Shown: one piece after another, positions 1-8,009 of the stretch
How positions within the stretch are numbered: position 1 is the first letter of the stretch
How the letters are laid out: each line of letters begins with the position of its first letter
Source: Actinomycetales bacterium
GTDB lineage: Bacteria > Actinomycetota > Actinomycetes > S36-B12
NCBI GenBank assembly: GCA_018970765.1
Contig: JAGWVT010000001.1
Location: forward strand, 1-64,000
Reading direction: 5' to 3'
DNA: 64,000 bases
The notes under the pieces: generated by a model
The model's input: the letters and a program-made list of their open reading frames with translations, nothing else
What the model was told of the DNA's origin: nothing
Database searches by the model: none
Program-made: the position numbers and the translations under genes

Positions 1-531
1 GGCCTTGCCTGCGGTGAAAATACGAACACCCTGGCTCGGTTCACGCTGCTTGCACAGGGCGAAACCGTTCACACAGCGAACTACATCGCACTGCCTACGG
101 CGCCCCCCGACTACGACATGGTGGAAGCCATCAAGGTGCGGGCCGCCGCACATTCCTTCGAAGGAAAGCTTTTCACCGTGGTCTCCTGCTCGGCTATTAC
201 TCCAGAGATCGTGGATGCCGTCGCGCACAATCAGGAGGCACGGGATCTATTAGAGCGAAAGCACGCGGCTTTCAGCGGTGTCTTCGGCCCGGACGGCCGG
301 CTCATCAGTGATCCCCTCATTGATGTCGAGGGAATCGTTTATGCGGATATTGACATTGCTGCGTGCGTTCAGCCAAAGCAGATGCACGACATCACCGGTC
401 ATTACAACCGTTTTGACATCTTCCAATTACATGTCAATCGACAACCCATTAATCGCATCACCCTTCACGACCAACAACCCCCTGGCCAACAGCCGCCACA
501 GTGGCCCGATCAGGTTCCTAGGCACGACTAG
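1..531 (+). CDS. Nitrilase family protein, C-terminal part (5' end outside window)
   Basis: The reading frame is open from the first base, so this is the last 176 residues of a longer protein. The fragment begins at a nitrilase-superfamily active-site region (GLACGENTNTLARF, with the presumed nucleophilic Cys at fragment residue 4). It later shows QPKQMHDITGHYNRFDIF, close to the GHYxRPD block near the end of aliphatic nitrilases. The catalytic Glu and Lys would lie upstream and cannot be checked. Nitrilases hydrolyse nitriles to carboxylic acids and ammonia. The next genes (FAH hydrolase, flavin reductase, P450) run in the same direction and suggest a catabolic cluster. The family call is good; the substrate is unknown. 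Confidence 0.8.
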   Translation, partial: GLACGENTNTLARFTLLAQGETVHTANYIALPTAPPDYDMVEAIKVRAAAHSFEGKLFTVVSCSAITPEIVDAVAHNQEARDLLERKHAAFSGVFGPDGRLISDPLIDVEGIVYADIDIAACVQPKQMHDITGHYNRFDIFQLHVNRQPINRITLHDQQPPGQQPPQWPDQVPRHD

Positions 532-554
532 CACACGAGAAGAGGAGTTCAGCG

Positions 555-1451
555 ATGCGATTGGTCACCTACAGTTCCGCCGGCGGCGTGCGAAAGGTCG
601 GCCTCGTCGCGGATATGTCTGTTGTCGACCTTCGTGCTGCATTGGCGGGTCTAGTCGATATTCCAGAAACCATGATGGCCTTCATTGCTGCTGGTCCGGA
701 ATTTCTTGCTCAAGTCCGCGATGAAGTTGCACGGACCCCGGTCTGGGCGCCGGAGCACTGCCAGTCATTGGATGCCGTAACCCTGCACGCTCCCTTGCGG
801 CCGGGGAAGATCATCGGCATCGGCCTGAACTATGTCGAGCACGTTGAGGAGTCCAGTCGTTCGTTGGATACCGCCAAGGATCTTCCTGATCGACCGGTGC
901 TGTTCAGTAAGCCGGGCACTGCGGTAGTTGGACCAGGTGAACCAATCCGACACAACGCGAAGTTGACCAAGCAGCTGGACTGGGAGTGCGAACTCGCTGT
1001 GGTGATTGGTCGGTTAACCCAAGGGGTAAGCGAGGAACGCGCCCTGGACTACGTCTTTGGGTACAGCATCATGAATGACATCAGTGCTCGGGATCAACGT
1101 CGATCAGGACAGTGGTTTTATTCCAAAGGTCAAGACAGCTTCGCACCTTTCGGACCGATGATCGTCACCGCCGATGAGATTCCCGATCCGCACACGCTGC
1201 AGTTGAGCCTGTTTGTTAATGATGATCAGCGCCAGAACGGGAATTCGCAGCACATGCTGTTCAAGATTCCGACCTTGATTGCGGATATCACTGCTGGCGT
1301 AACCCTCGAGCCGGGTGACGTTATCTCAACGGGTTCTCCACAGGGTGTTGGGGCAGCGATGGACCCACCGACCTTCTTGCAACCCGGTGACGTAGTCACG
1401 TGCATTATTGATCGGATCGGAACGCTGCGTAATCCCGTTGTCGCCGTCTAA
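555..1451 (+). CDS. Fumarylacetoacetate hydrolase (FAH) family protein
   Basis: A 298-residue protein with a short N-terminal region and an FAH fold from about residue 75. Likely metal ligands are visible: Glu144 and Glu146 in DWECELAVVIG and Asp175 in MNDISARD. The C-terminal half keeps the LEPGDVISTGSPQGVG motif typical of the family. FAH enzymes cleave C-C bonds in acylpyruvates, hydrate dienoates or decarboxylate oxo-acids in aromatic and amino-acid breakdown; which of these applies cannot be read here. The ATG at 555 follows a GAGGAG ribosome site about eight bases upstream. It lies 23 bases after the nitrilase and 10 before the flavin reductase, so probably in one operon. Confidence 0.88.
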   Translation: MRLVTYSSAGGVRKVGLVADMSVVDLRAALAGLVDIPETMMAFIAAGPEFLAQVRDEVARTPVWAPEHCQSLDAVTLHAPLRPGKIIGIGLNYVEHVEESSRSLDTAKDLPDRPVLFSKPGTAVVGPGEPIRHNAKLTKQLDWECELAVVIGRLTQGVSEERALDYVFGYSIMNDISARDQRRSGQWFYSKGQDSFAPFGPMIVTADEIPDPHTLQLSLFVNDDQRQNGNSQHMLFKIPTLIADITAGVTLEPGDVISTGSPQGVGAAMDPPTFLQPGDVVTCIIDRIGTLRNPVVAV

Positions 1452-1461
1452 GTCCAAGTTG

Positions 1462-2076
1462 ATGGCGGACAACTGGCGACATATCGACCCGGCAACACAT
1501 GGCGGGGTCTACTCCATTCTCAGTGCGCTTGTGGCGCCTCGCCCAATTGCCTGGGTGGCGACGATCGCACCGGATGGTACTGACAACATCGCACCACACT
1601 CGTTCTATCAACTCGTCAGCACAGCGCCGCCCGTTGTCATGGTGAGCTCGATCGGCGAGAAGGACACCGTGCGAAATATCCGCGCCACCGGGGAGTTCAC
1701 GGTGTGTGGTGCGCCAGCAGCACGTATGGCTGAGGTCAACGATTCGGCCGTCGAATTCCCGTACGGTGTCAGCGAATTCGACCGAGTGGGCCTGACTCGC
1801 CTTCCTGGTACGCGGATCTCGGTACCCCGTGCTGCTGAGGCCCCCTATGCGATGGAGTGTCACTTGATTGAGATTCGCCCAGTCGGCAACGGGCTCATGA
1901 TTCTTGGGGAGGTCGTGCACATCGTTGTAGACGAACGTGCGTTTGACGGAGATCAGATACAGGGCGAACGCCTGGACCTTGCCTCTCGGTTAGGTGCCAG
2001 TGACTGGGGCCATGGCTGCAGTGTCGTGAGCGTTCCCCGAGTCAGCCTCGAGGAGTTCAACGCGCGTGCTCAGTAG
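1462..2076 (+). CDS. Flavin reductase-like domain protein
   Basis: A 204-residue protein of the flavin-reductase-like, FMN-binding split-barrel family. The N-terminal motif is SALVAPRPIAWVATIAPDG, followed by NIAPHSFYQLVSTAPPVVMVS and, later, a conserved EFPYGVSEFDRVGLT segment. Members bind FMN; some reduce free flavin for a partner monooxygenase, others act on their own substrate. ATG 1462 lies 10 bases after the FAH stop; TTG 1459 is an alternative. The open frame extends further upstream, but only into the FAH coding region. Its partner, if any, is not a flavin monooxygenase in this window; the neighbouring oxygenase is a P450. Confidence 0.85.
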   Translation: MADNWRHIDPATHGGVYSILSALVAPRPIAWVATIAPDGTDNIAPHSFYQLVSTAPPVVMVSSIGEKDTVRNIRATGEFTVCGAPAARMAEVNDSAVEFPYGVSEFDRVGLTRLPGTRISVPRAAEAPYAMECHLIEIRPVGNGLMILGEVVHIVVDERAFDGDQIQGERLDLASRLGASDWGHGCSVVSVPRVSLEEFNARAQ

Positions 2077-2088
2077 GCTCCCGGTTTC

Positions 2089-3318
2089 ATGAGCGCTGGC
2101 CCGTCAACTCCGGAACCGGAAATCTGGGACCCGGTCTCTGCACAGTCTCACGAGGATCCCTACCCTGCCTACGCGCGGTTAAGAGAGGAATATCCGCTCT
2201 ATTACCTGAGAGCACACCACGCCTGGGCTCTTTCCCGATATGCGGATGTTCGTGACGCGCTGCGAGACTGGGAGTCGTACTCCAGTGCCCAGGGTGTTGA
2301 ACTGGGCGAGTATGTGCAGTTCTTCGGGGAAGGCAGTATTCAGGAGCTCGACCCACCGCGCCACGACGTAGTCCGGCGCGTTCTCGCAGCTCGCTTTGCC
2401 TCACGCAATATCAAGCGCTACGAAGCCATGGTCAGGGAGTGCGCGCATGAGTTGCTTGCTGAGATGCCTGCTTCCGAAAGTGATCAGAGCTGGGACATTG
2501 CGGCCCGCTTCACCCAGCGGCTGCCGATGATGACCATCTTTCGCTTGCTGGGTATTCCGGACCAGGATGTTCCGTGGGCCATCGATGCCGGCCTGGAGAT
2601 GTTGAATCGACCAGCGGGTGAATCAGGACCATCACCTGCCGCGATTGCCAGTCGAACTGAGCTAGTGACCTACATTCACGATCAGGTGATGCAGCGTCGC
2701 ACGGGCGGCTCGGTAATCGATGATGTTCTGGGCGACATGGCAATAGGCATCGAGTCTGGGCAGATGCGCCAGCAGGAGGTAGAAGGGCTGACTCTGCTAC
2801 TGATTGCTGCCGGTATGGAAACCACCGCCAGCCTGATGGGCAATGTTGTGCACGCGCTTGCCTGCGATGAAGTTCGCAAGGATGAACTGCTCGACGTGAA
2901 TCAGGAATTTTCGATGATCGCCATGGACGAGTTCCTCCGATTCGATGCCCCGGGACAGTGGCTGGCACGCGTCACCACTCGACCGGTCGTCTTGCACGGG
3001 CAGGAACTACCGACCGGTTCGCGGGTCCTCATGATCTTCGCGTCGGCAAATCGTGATCACCGGGAGTTTGAGCGGCCTGATGAACTCGTGCTCGATCGTG
3101 ATGGCAGTCGGAATCTGTCATTCGGCGAGGGTGTGCACTTCTGCCTTGGTATGCCACTGGCCAGACTTGAAGCCAAGGTGGGCCTGACGGAGTTCCTCAA
3201 GCGCGATCCAGAGTTCGTTCTGGCTGGGGCCTGTGAGCGCTACCCCTCCCATGTCATACGCGGCTTCTCCAGTATTCCGGTCAAGCGTAAGGATGCAGGC
3301 GTACGGAGTCATACGTGA
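2089..3318 (+). CDS. Cytochrome P450
   Basis: A soluble bacterial P450 of 409 residues, the usual length for the class. The I-helix oxygen-activation motif is AGMETT (241-246), the K-helix ExxR is EFLR (281-284), and the heme loop is FGEGVHFCLG with the axial Cys at 352. The N-terminal ENP-type start (DPVSAQSHEDPYPAYARLREE) is standard. It would hydroxylate an unknown small molecule using electrons from a ferredoxin and reductase, neither of which is encoded next to it. It starts 12 bases after the flavin reductase stop and overlaps the next gene by GTGA, consistent with a shared transcript. Confidence 0.93.
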   Translation: MSAGPSTPEPEIWDPVSAQSHEDPYPAYARLREEYPLYYLRAHHAWALSRYADVRDALRDWESYSSAQGVELGEYVQFFGEGSIQELDPPRHDVVRRVLAARFASRNIKRYEAMVRECAHELLAEMPASESDQSWDIAARFTQRLPMMTIFRLLGIPDQDVPWAIDAGLEMLNRPAGESGPSPAAIASRTELVTYIHDQVMQRRTGGSVIDDVLGDMAIGIESGQMRQQEVEGLTLLLIAAGMETTASLMGNVVHALACDEVRKDELLDVNQEFSMIAMDEFLRFDAPGQWLARVTTRPVVLHGQELPTGSRVLMIFASANRDHREFERPDELVLDRDGSRNLSFGEGVHFCLGMPLARLEAKVGLTEFLKRDPEFVLAGACERYPSHVIRGFSSIPVKRKDAGVRSHT

Positions 3319-4526
3319 CCAAGGAACCAACCTCACATGCGGACAGTGAGAAGCAGCGCGTCGGCTGGTTTGAGCTCTTCTATGACCTTGTGCTGGTGGC
3401 AACCATCAATCGAGCCGCACAGGTTTTCGGTGATAGTCCAACTTGGTCTACCGGGGGAATCATCGGTGCCGGATTGGCGATCATCCTGACGCTTTGGTTG
3501 GCAACTACCGTCAACCTAGCCTGTTTTGGGGCACGTGCAGGACTGCGGCAGGTCTTGGTTGTCATCCAAATGGTCGCCATCGTTATCGCGGCCTTGGCGA
3601 CGGGCTTAGGAACTGGATTACCGACCCTGATGGGTTTCGCGGCGCTCACCGTGGCGTTCGGCTCCATCACGGCGCTGTACTGGGCGTCCTCGGTGGGAGA
3701 ACCTCAGGTGGATCAGGAGGCCCGCGCCGTTGTGCTCGCCTCGGGCGCAGCAACAGGGGTCTTCGCCGCAGGTGCCCTTCTGGTCTGGCTGCAGGTCCCC
3801 AATGTCGCCGTTTGGGAAGGCGTGTGTATTGCCACGGGCGTTGTCCTGCTCGCGTGGCCGCTTCTGGGCCGATCGCTCAGCGGCCTTGTTGCCGTGGGCA
3901 GGTTGAGTACCGAGCATTTGCAGGAGCGTATGGGTCAGTTGGTGCTCATCGTGCTCGGCGAATCGCTCATCTATCTTGTGAAGAATCTGAGCGGCCTACC
4001 GCAAATTCCGCATCTACCGCTCCTCGTGCTGATCATCGTCGTGATCTTTGCCATCTGGCGCATCTACTTCACCACGATCTTCCCGGCTGGGCTCCCGTCA
4101 AAGCCAACGACAATCAGAACCTGGCTACTCGTACATGTGCTCCTTATCTTTGGAGCGATCTCGATGGCGGCCGCGTTGTCCTCAATCGCGGTCATTGGAT
4201 TCTCCGATCCACTTCCGGCGAATGCGGATTCCTGGACGGTCCTTCCAATGCTCTATGTGATGGGCGCGATGTTGATCTTGGCGATCACTCAGCGGAATAG
4301 ATTTGGATCTGATTCCGCAGGTGCCTTGTTTGGACGCCGCATTGTGCTGATTCATGCGGTGGCATTCGCCTGCATCCTCCTGCTGTGGCCACTCGGCGCC
4401 ATTGAGCCATTAACCGATTCACGATGGCCACTTGCGCTCGGCGGTCTCGTGATGATCGGTGATGCCCTTGCTTCGTGGGTGGTCCTCAGGTCGTCTCGGG
4501 AAGTGCAGACTCGGCTAGTGCTCTGA
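3315..4526 (+). CDS. ltrA: Low temperature requirement protein A (LtrA) family membrane protein
   Basis: A 403-residue, very hydrophobic protein with roughly ten or more membrane segments. The LtrA signature is near the N terminus (GWFELFYDLVLVATI), and VLIVLGESLIYLV occurs in the middle, matching the conserved GE(S/A) motif of the family. The molecular function of LtrA proteins is not established; the name comes from a Listeria cold-growth mutant. GTG 3315 overlaps the P450 stop as GTGA, indicating translational coupling. The 3' end overlaps the convergent lipoprotein gene by 41 bases. Confidence 0.85.
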   Translation: MTKEPTSHADSEKQRVGWFELFYDLVLVATINRAAQVFGDSPTWSTGGIIGAGLAIILTLWLATTVNLACFGARAGLRQVLVVIQMVAIVIAALATGLGTGLPTLMGFAALTVAFGSITALYWASSVGEPQVDQEARAVVLASGAATGVFAAGALLVWLQVPNVAVWEGVCIATGVVLLAWPLLGRSLSGLVAVGRLSTEHLQERMGQLVLIVLGESLIYLVKNLSGLPQIPHLPLLVLIIVVIFAIWRIYFTTIFPAGLPSKPTTIRTWLLVHVLLIFGAISMAAALSSIAVIGFSDPLPANADSWTVLPMLYVMGAMLILAITQRNRFGSDSAGALFGRRIVLIHAVAFACILLLWPLGAIEPLTDSRWPLALGGLVMIGDALASWVVLRSSREVQTRLVL

Positions 4527-5202
4527 TCTTCTCAGCGAGAGTGTTGACCTCGAGCATCTGCTGCTGCGCCGCTGCGTGCGCATCTGCGAGACCGCAGAAG
4601 GCAATGGTGTCGAAGAGATATTGATCCAAAGGTCCGACTTCGGCCGAGCGTCCATTGCTGACCTGATCCAGGGCCACCTGTGAAACGTTAAGCATCGTGG
4701 TGTTGTAGTCCGTCAGATTGTCCGCATCGACCCAGCGTGCTCGCTCCCGCAATGCCTGAGCTGCGGTAGTGCTCTTACCCACCTTCTTGGCGGCCTTTCG
4801 ATATTTCTTCGCAGCCTTGTTGGTCGCGGCGATCGTGTTCTCATAGTCGAAGCAGCCGTCATCCATGATGATTTCCGACCCGGCAATGATCGTGAGGTAG
4901 GCCGGACCCACCGGCTCAAGCGTTGGCTCGAGCGTGGGTTCTGGTGTCGGAGTCGGCGTGGGCTCGGGTGTTGGAATGGGTGGTGGCGTCGGAGTGGGGG
5001 TCGGCGCAACGCTGGGGACCGCCGCGGGGCTGCTGGGTACCCCTTGGGCGGTACTGGAGGCCGCGGAGGCCGCGGGGGACGCGGCCTGGTCGCTGCCGCA
5101 GCCGCTGAGGGCCAATGGGGCAAGGAGCGCAGTAAGTGCCAGCGGCGCAGCCCCGGCTAGCAGGGCTGTCCCAACGGGACTGATTCTTCGATGTGTTGCC
5201 AT
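4486..5202 (-). CDS. Predicted lipoprotein with Pro/Thr-rich linker
   Basis: A 238-residue secreted protein starting at ATG 5202; two GTG codons just upstream (5208, 5205) could also be used. A signal peptide ends in a lipobox (LALSGC), with the acylated Cys at about residue 35. An Ala/Ser-rich stretch follows, then a PTPTPTP-type linker (about residues 65-105) that would span the cell wall. The C-terminal domain of about 130 residues is predicted helical and contains two Cys (in DDGCFDYEN and IAFCGLADA). I do not recognise that domain. The 3' end overlaps ltrA on the opposite strand. Function unknown. Confidence 0.75.
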   Translation of the reverse strand: MATHRRISPVGTALLAGAAPLALTALLAPLALSGCGSDQAASPAASAASSTAQGVPSSPAAVPSVAPTPTPTPPPIPTPEPTPTPTPEPTLEPTLEPVGPAYLTIIAGSEIIMDDGCFDYENTIAATNKAAKKYRKAAKKVGKSTTAAQALRERARWVDADNLTDYNTTMLNVSQVALDQVSNGRSAEVGPLDQYLFDTIAFCGLADAHAAAQQQMLEVNTLAEKIRALAESALPETT

Positions 5203-5365
5203 CACCACTCGCGTTTCTCGAGAACCCTCGTTATTGATGTGCCTGACGGGTCACAAGTGTTTTTTGGGAATGTAGCGTCCTTTGGGGCATTTGGGATGGA
5301 AGCGCGCCGTGTCAGGGATACGGGGCTCGTCGGGCGTTGCGTCACGTCTGCCAGGCTTGGCGACT

Positions 5366-6178
5366 ATGACCCCCCTCGGACAGCAGGTTCGTCTTGCCCG
5401 GATTTTCGCCCGCGGTCACCTTTTTGGTCTGGCGGTGGACCACTTCGTCAGCTACGGCCAGGCAACCCAGGGTGGTTTGGCCGACCTCCCGCGGGCCCTG
5501 TCGCGCAGCATGGTTGGCGGTCCGGACTCGGTGACGATGACCGCGGGCACCGCCAAGCACTGCTGGGCGCCCTACGCCGGCACGGCCGCACTGATCGTGG
5601 AAGGCGCCTCATTCACCCCCGACGACCGAGTGAGCGAGATCATTGCCACGGTTGGTGATGCCGTCCGCCTTGGTGCGGACGCGATCGCCATGGCCGTGCC
5701 GGTGCGCGGGCCGACCGAAGGGCGCTACCTACGCTGGCTCAGCGACACTGTCCGAGAGGCCGCCCCTTACGGCCTACCGGTCATCGCACATATCTACCCT
5801 CGCGACTACACCGCGGAGCCGCGAATCGTCTTCCATGCTGAGCAGATCGCCTGGGCCGTCCGGTGCGGTATCGAGTGCGGGGTTGACGTCATCAAGGTCG
5901 GCTACCCAGGGGACAGGGCCGCGTTCGCCGAGATCGTTCGAGGTTGCCCGGCCCCGATCGTTATTGCCGGCGGCCCGCAGACCGCAACATTGCAGGAGGC
6001 CCTGCAGACGGTCTTCGATGCCATGTCCGCAGGTGCGCGGGGTGCTGTCGTTGGACGCAATATTTGGGGTGCTGACGACGTCGAGGGTGCTTCACGTGCA
6101 TTCGCAGATGTCATCCATGAAGGCCTGGATCCGCGGGCCGCGCTGCAACAAGCGGGCCAGCCGTACCGCGCGCCGTGA
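5366..6178 (+). CDS. Class I aldolase, DhnA/LsrF/DeoC-like TIM barrel
   Basis: A 270-residue TIM barrel of the DhnA/LsrF aldolase group. Visible signatures are LAVDH (22-26), the Schiff-base strand DVIKVGYPGD with likely catalytic Lys177, the phosphate-binding IAGGP (200-204) and GAVVGRNIW. Family members include archaeal-type fructose-bisphosphate aldolase, the amino-dideoxy-heptulosonate synthase, and LsrF. It overlaps the PfkB kinase downstream by GTGA, so the likely order is kinase product cleaved by aldolase. ATG 5366 begins the conserved region; the frame is open back to 5282, but the extra N-terminal residues look non-conserved. I see no clear ribosome site. Substrate unknown. Confidence 0.82.
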   Translation: MTPLGQQVRLARIFARGHLFGLAVDHFVSYGQATQGGLADLPRALSRSMVGGPDSVTMTAGTAKHCWAPYAGTAALIVEGASFTPDDRVSEIIATVGDAVRLGADAIAMAVPVRGPTEGRYLRWLSDTVREAAPYGLPVIAHIYPRDYTAEPRIVFHAEQIAWAVRCGIECGVDVIKVGYPGDRAAFAEIVRGCPAPIVIAGGPQTATLQEALQTVFDAMSAGARGAVVGRNIWGADDVEGASRAFADVIHEGLDPRAALQQAGQPYRAP

Positions 6179-7140
6179 TCATCGGCATAGGCGCGATCGC
6201 CGTCGATACCGTCCTCGTCACTGCTGGTCATTGGAACGAGGGCAAGGGACGGATTCTGCAGCGTCGCCTACGCATGGGTGGCAACGTTCGAAACGCGATG
6301 GTGGCTGCCGCCACGCTTGGCGGGCAGGTGGCATACCTGGGCTGCCTGTCGGCCGATGGGCAGTGGGCAGGGGTGGCATCGGACCTAGTTGACCACGGCA
6401 TTGATCTCAGCTTCGTCGAGTGGAACGACGGTGCTGCTCCGATTCAATCCACGATCGTCGTCACGGCGGATGCGGAGCGATTCATCGCCTTTGATGATTC
6501 CGTGCTGCAGACCACGCCCCTGCCATCCGCTGGCACGGTGCAGCACGCACTTGAGCTGGCGACCGTGCTGCTCGTCGATGCCAGCACAGCGCCACCAGGC
6601 ACGCTGGCGATTTTGGACGAGGCAAGGTCGCGCCGCATCCCCATCGTGGTCGATGCCGAGCGGTTCCTGTCCGGTGGCGCCGTTGTGGAGCAGATTCTGT
6701 CTCGAGCTGACCACGTCATTTTGCCCAGGCACTTCGCGCACAGCCTGACCTCGGCGTCCCTCGAAATCAGTGACCTTCCGACGCGTGTGCACGCTGCCTT
6801 GGGTACGCAGCCAGGCGTTGTCGTTGTTGTCACGGATGGAACCAATGGCGTCGTCGTGTGTACCCAGGCTGAAGGTTCGCCTGTCGTCGAACATCTGTCG
6901 GCATTCGAGATTCAGGCCATTGACACAGTCGGCTGCGGTGATGTGTTCCATGGTGCCTACGCCGTGGCACTCGATGGGAAGCAACAACTGAGGGATCGGT
7001 TGCGCTTCGCCTCGGCAGCGGCCGCATCGGTAGCCGCGTTGACTCAGGATCGCGATCGTGTACCGGATCTCCAAGTGATGTCGATCCTGTTGGGCGGACC
7101 CGGTCAGGGTTCCGTCGACCCCTCGGGTGCAAGAACGTAG
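6175..7140 (+). CDS. PfkB-family carbohydrate kinase
   Basis: A 321-residue ribokinase-fold kinase. The N-terminal signature RMGGNVRNAMVAAATLGG (33-50) and the C-terminal signature DTVGCGDVFHGAYA are present, the latter from residue 250 with Asp256 as likely catalytic base. The family phosphorylates sugars, nucleosides and related alcohols using ATP. GTG 6175 overlaps the aldolase stop by four bases. The pairing with a class I aldolase suggests phosphorylation of a keto-sugar (acid) before aldol cleavage, but the sequence does not identify the substrate. The last 37 bases are antisense to the GNAT gene. Confidence 0.88.
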   Translation: MIIGIGAIAVDTVLVTAGHWNEGKGRILQRRLRMGGNVRNAMVAAATLGGQVAYLGCLSADGQWAGVASDLVDHGIDLSFVEWNDGAAPIQSTIVVTADAERFIAFDDSVLQTTPLPSAGTVQHALELATVLLVDASTAPPGTLAILDEARSRRIPIVVDAERFLSGGAVVEQILSRADHVILPRHFAHSLTSASLEISDLPTRVHAALGTQPGVVVVVTDGTNGVVVCTQAEGSPVVEHLSAFEIQAIDTVGCGDVFHGAYAVALDGKQQLRDRLRFASAAAASVAALTQDRDRVPDLQVMSILLGGPGQGSVDPSGART

Positions 7141-7913
7141 TTGCCACGGTCATCAACACCAAGCACCTGCTCGTGGTTCGTGAGCGCCTTTTGAAACTCT
7201 CGCCGGACGCGCATGCGCCACTCCAAGGCCTCACTTGGATTCGCCTGTCGTAACCCAACGATGTCTTCGGGAATCTCGATGATCTGGCAGGTCGACCCCA
7301 GGTCAGCAACGGTTGTGTTGATGGCTGGCAGCGGGTGGATGGCGGCGCGAACTGCCCGGGCTGAAGCCACCGGCCACCAGGCGAGCAGGCGATCCGTCTC
7401 GTCCCCGTGGTTCAGTTCGTCATCCATGGCTCCATAGAAATTGACCTCGTAGCGTGCCACCTCCACGCCAAGATTGCGCAGGTTGAAGACCGCGTTGCGG
7501 CGCACCAGCGGATCAAATGTCCAGGCGATGACGGGTAGGTGTTGCTGCAGTGCCCAGAGGCGCTGGTGCTGCTTGAGGGCGGTGCCGATGCCACGATCGC
7601 GGGCCCCTGATACGACGCCGGCCATATGCGAGTGCAGCACCTCGATCCATCCGGTCGTTGCATCCCGATGTCTGCCCGGTAGGGCCACCGCGGCACCTAC
7701 GGGCTCGCCGTCAGCCAGAGCGATGCTTGCGTAGCCACCGGAGTAGGTGATCGCCTTCAGCAGGTTCGGTTGCAGTTGAGTACTTCCGGACACCGCGGGC
7801 CAGACGGCGTCGCAAACCTCGCGGACCAGTTGAAGTTCGGACGGGGATTGCGCTAGGTGTACTTCGACACCGGAGCGCTCGCAGGCTCGGGCGACAGCTT
7901 GTTCGGCAGACAC
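7104..7913 (-). CDS. GNAT-superfamily acetyltransferase-like protein (COG3375-like)
   Basis: A protein of about 269 residues resembling the large GNAT-like family typified by COG3375: VGAAVALPG, then ATTGWIEVLHSHMAGV and the acetyl-CoA loop SGARDRGIGTALK, followed by ITWTFDPLVRRN-like IAWTFDPLVRRN and FNLRNLGV. Function is unknown in this group. Start choice: the frame is open to GTG 7982, but GTG 7913 has a GGAG six bases upstream. It also leaves the repeat-bearing region 7940-7985 as non-coding control DNA. The 3' end is convergent with and overlaps the PfkB gene. Confidence 0.68.
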   Translation of the reverse strand: MSAEQAVARACERSGVEVHLAQSPSELQLVREVCDAVWPAVSGSTQLQPNLLKAITYSGGYASIALADGEPVGAAVALPGRHRDATTGWIEVLHSHMAGVVSGARDRGIGTALKQHQRLWALQQHLPVIAWTFDPLVRRNAVFNLRNLGVEVARYEVNFYGAMDDELNHGDETDRLLAWWPVASARAVRAAIHPLPAINTTVADLGSTCQIIEIPEDIVGLRQANPSEALEWRMRVRREFQKALTNHEQVLGVDDRGNYVLAPEGSTEP

Positions 7914-7939
7914 GATCAACTCCGGATCGACTCGCACGT

Positions 7940-7985
7940 GTACACGGTAGGCGATGCGCGGGTACACCGTGATCGGGTACACCGT
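7940..7985. repeat. Three GTACACSGT repeats upstream of divergent GNAT and M20 genes
   Basis: GTACACGGT (7940-7948) and two copies of GTACACCGT (7962-7970 and 7977-7985). The last two lie in identical 12-base direct repeats GGTACACCGTGA at 7961-7972 and 7976-7987, spaced 15 bases start to start. They sit just upstream of the M20 peptidase start at 8010 and upstream of the preferred GNAT start. Repeats of this kind can be regulator-binding sites. If the GNAT protein instead starts at 7982, they would merely encode a repeated TVYP. Confidence 0.5.
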
Positions 7986-8009
7986 GAGGCGATACAGCAG
8001 GATGTCAGC

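Noticed and set aside
3443-4300. 285-codon frame on the plus strand inside ltrA
   Set aside because: Arg/Gly-rich shadow of the ltrA frame without motifs or a ribosome site.
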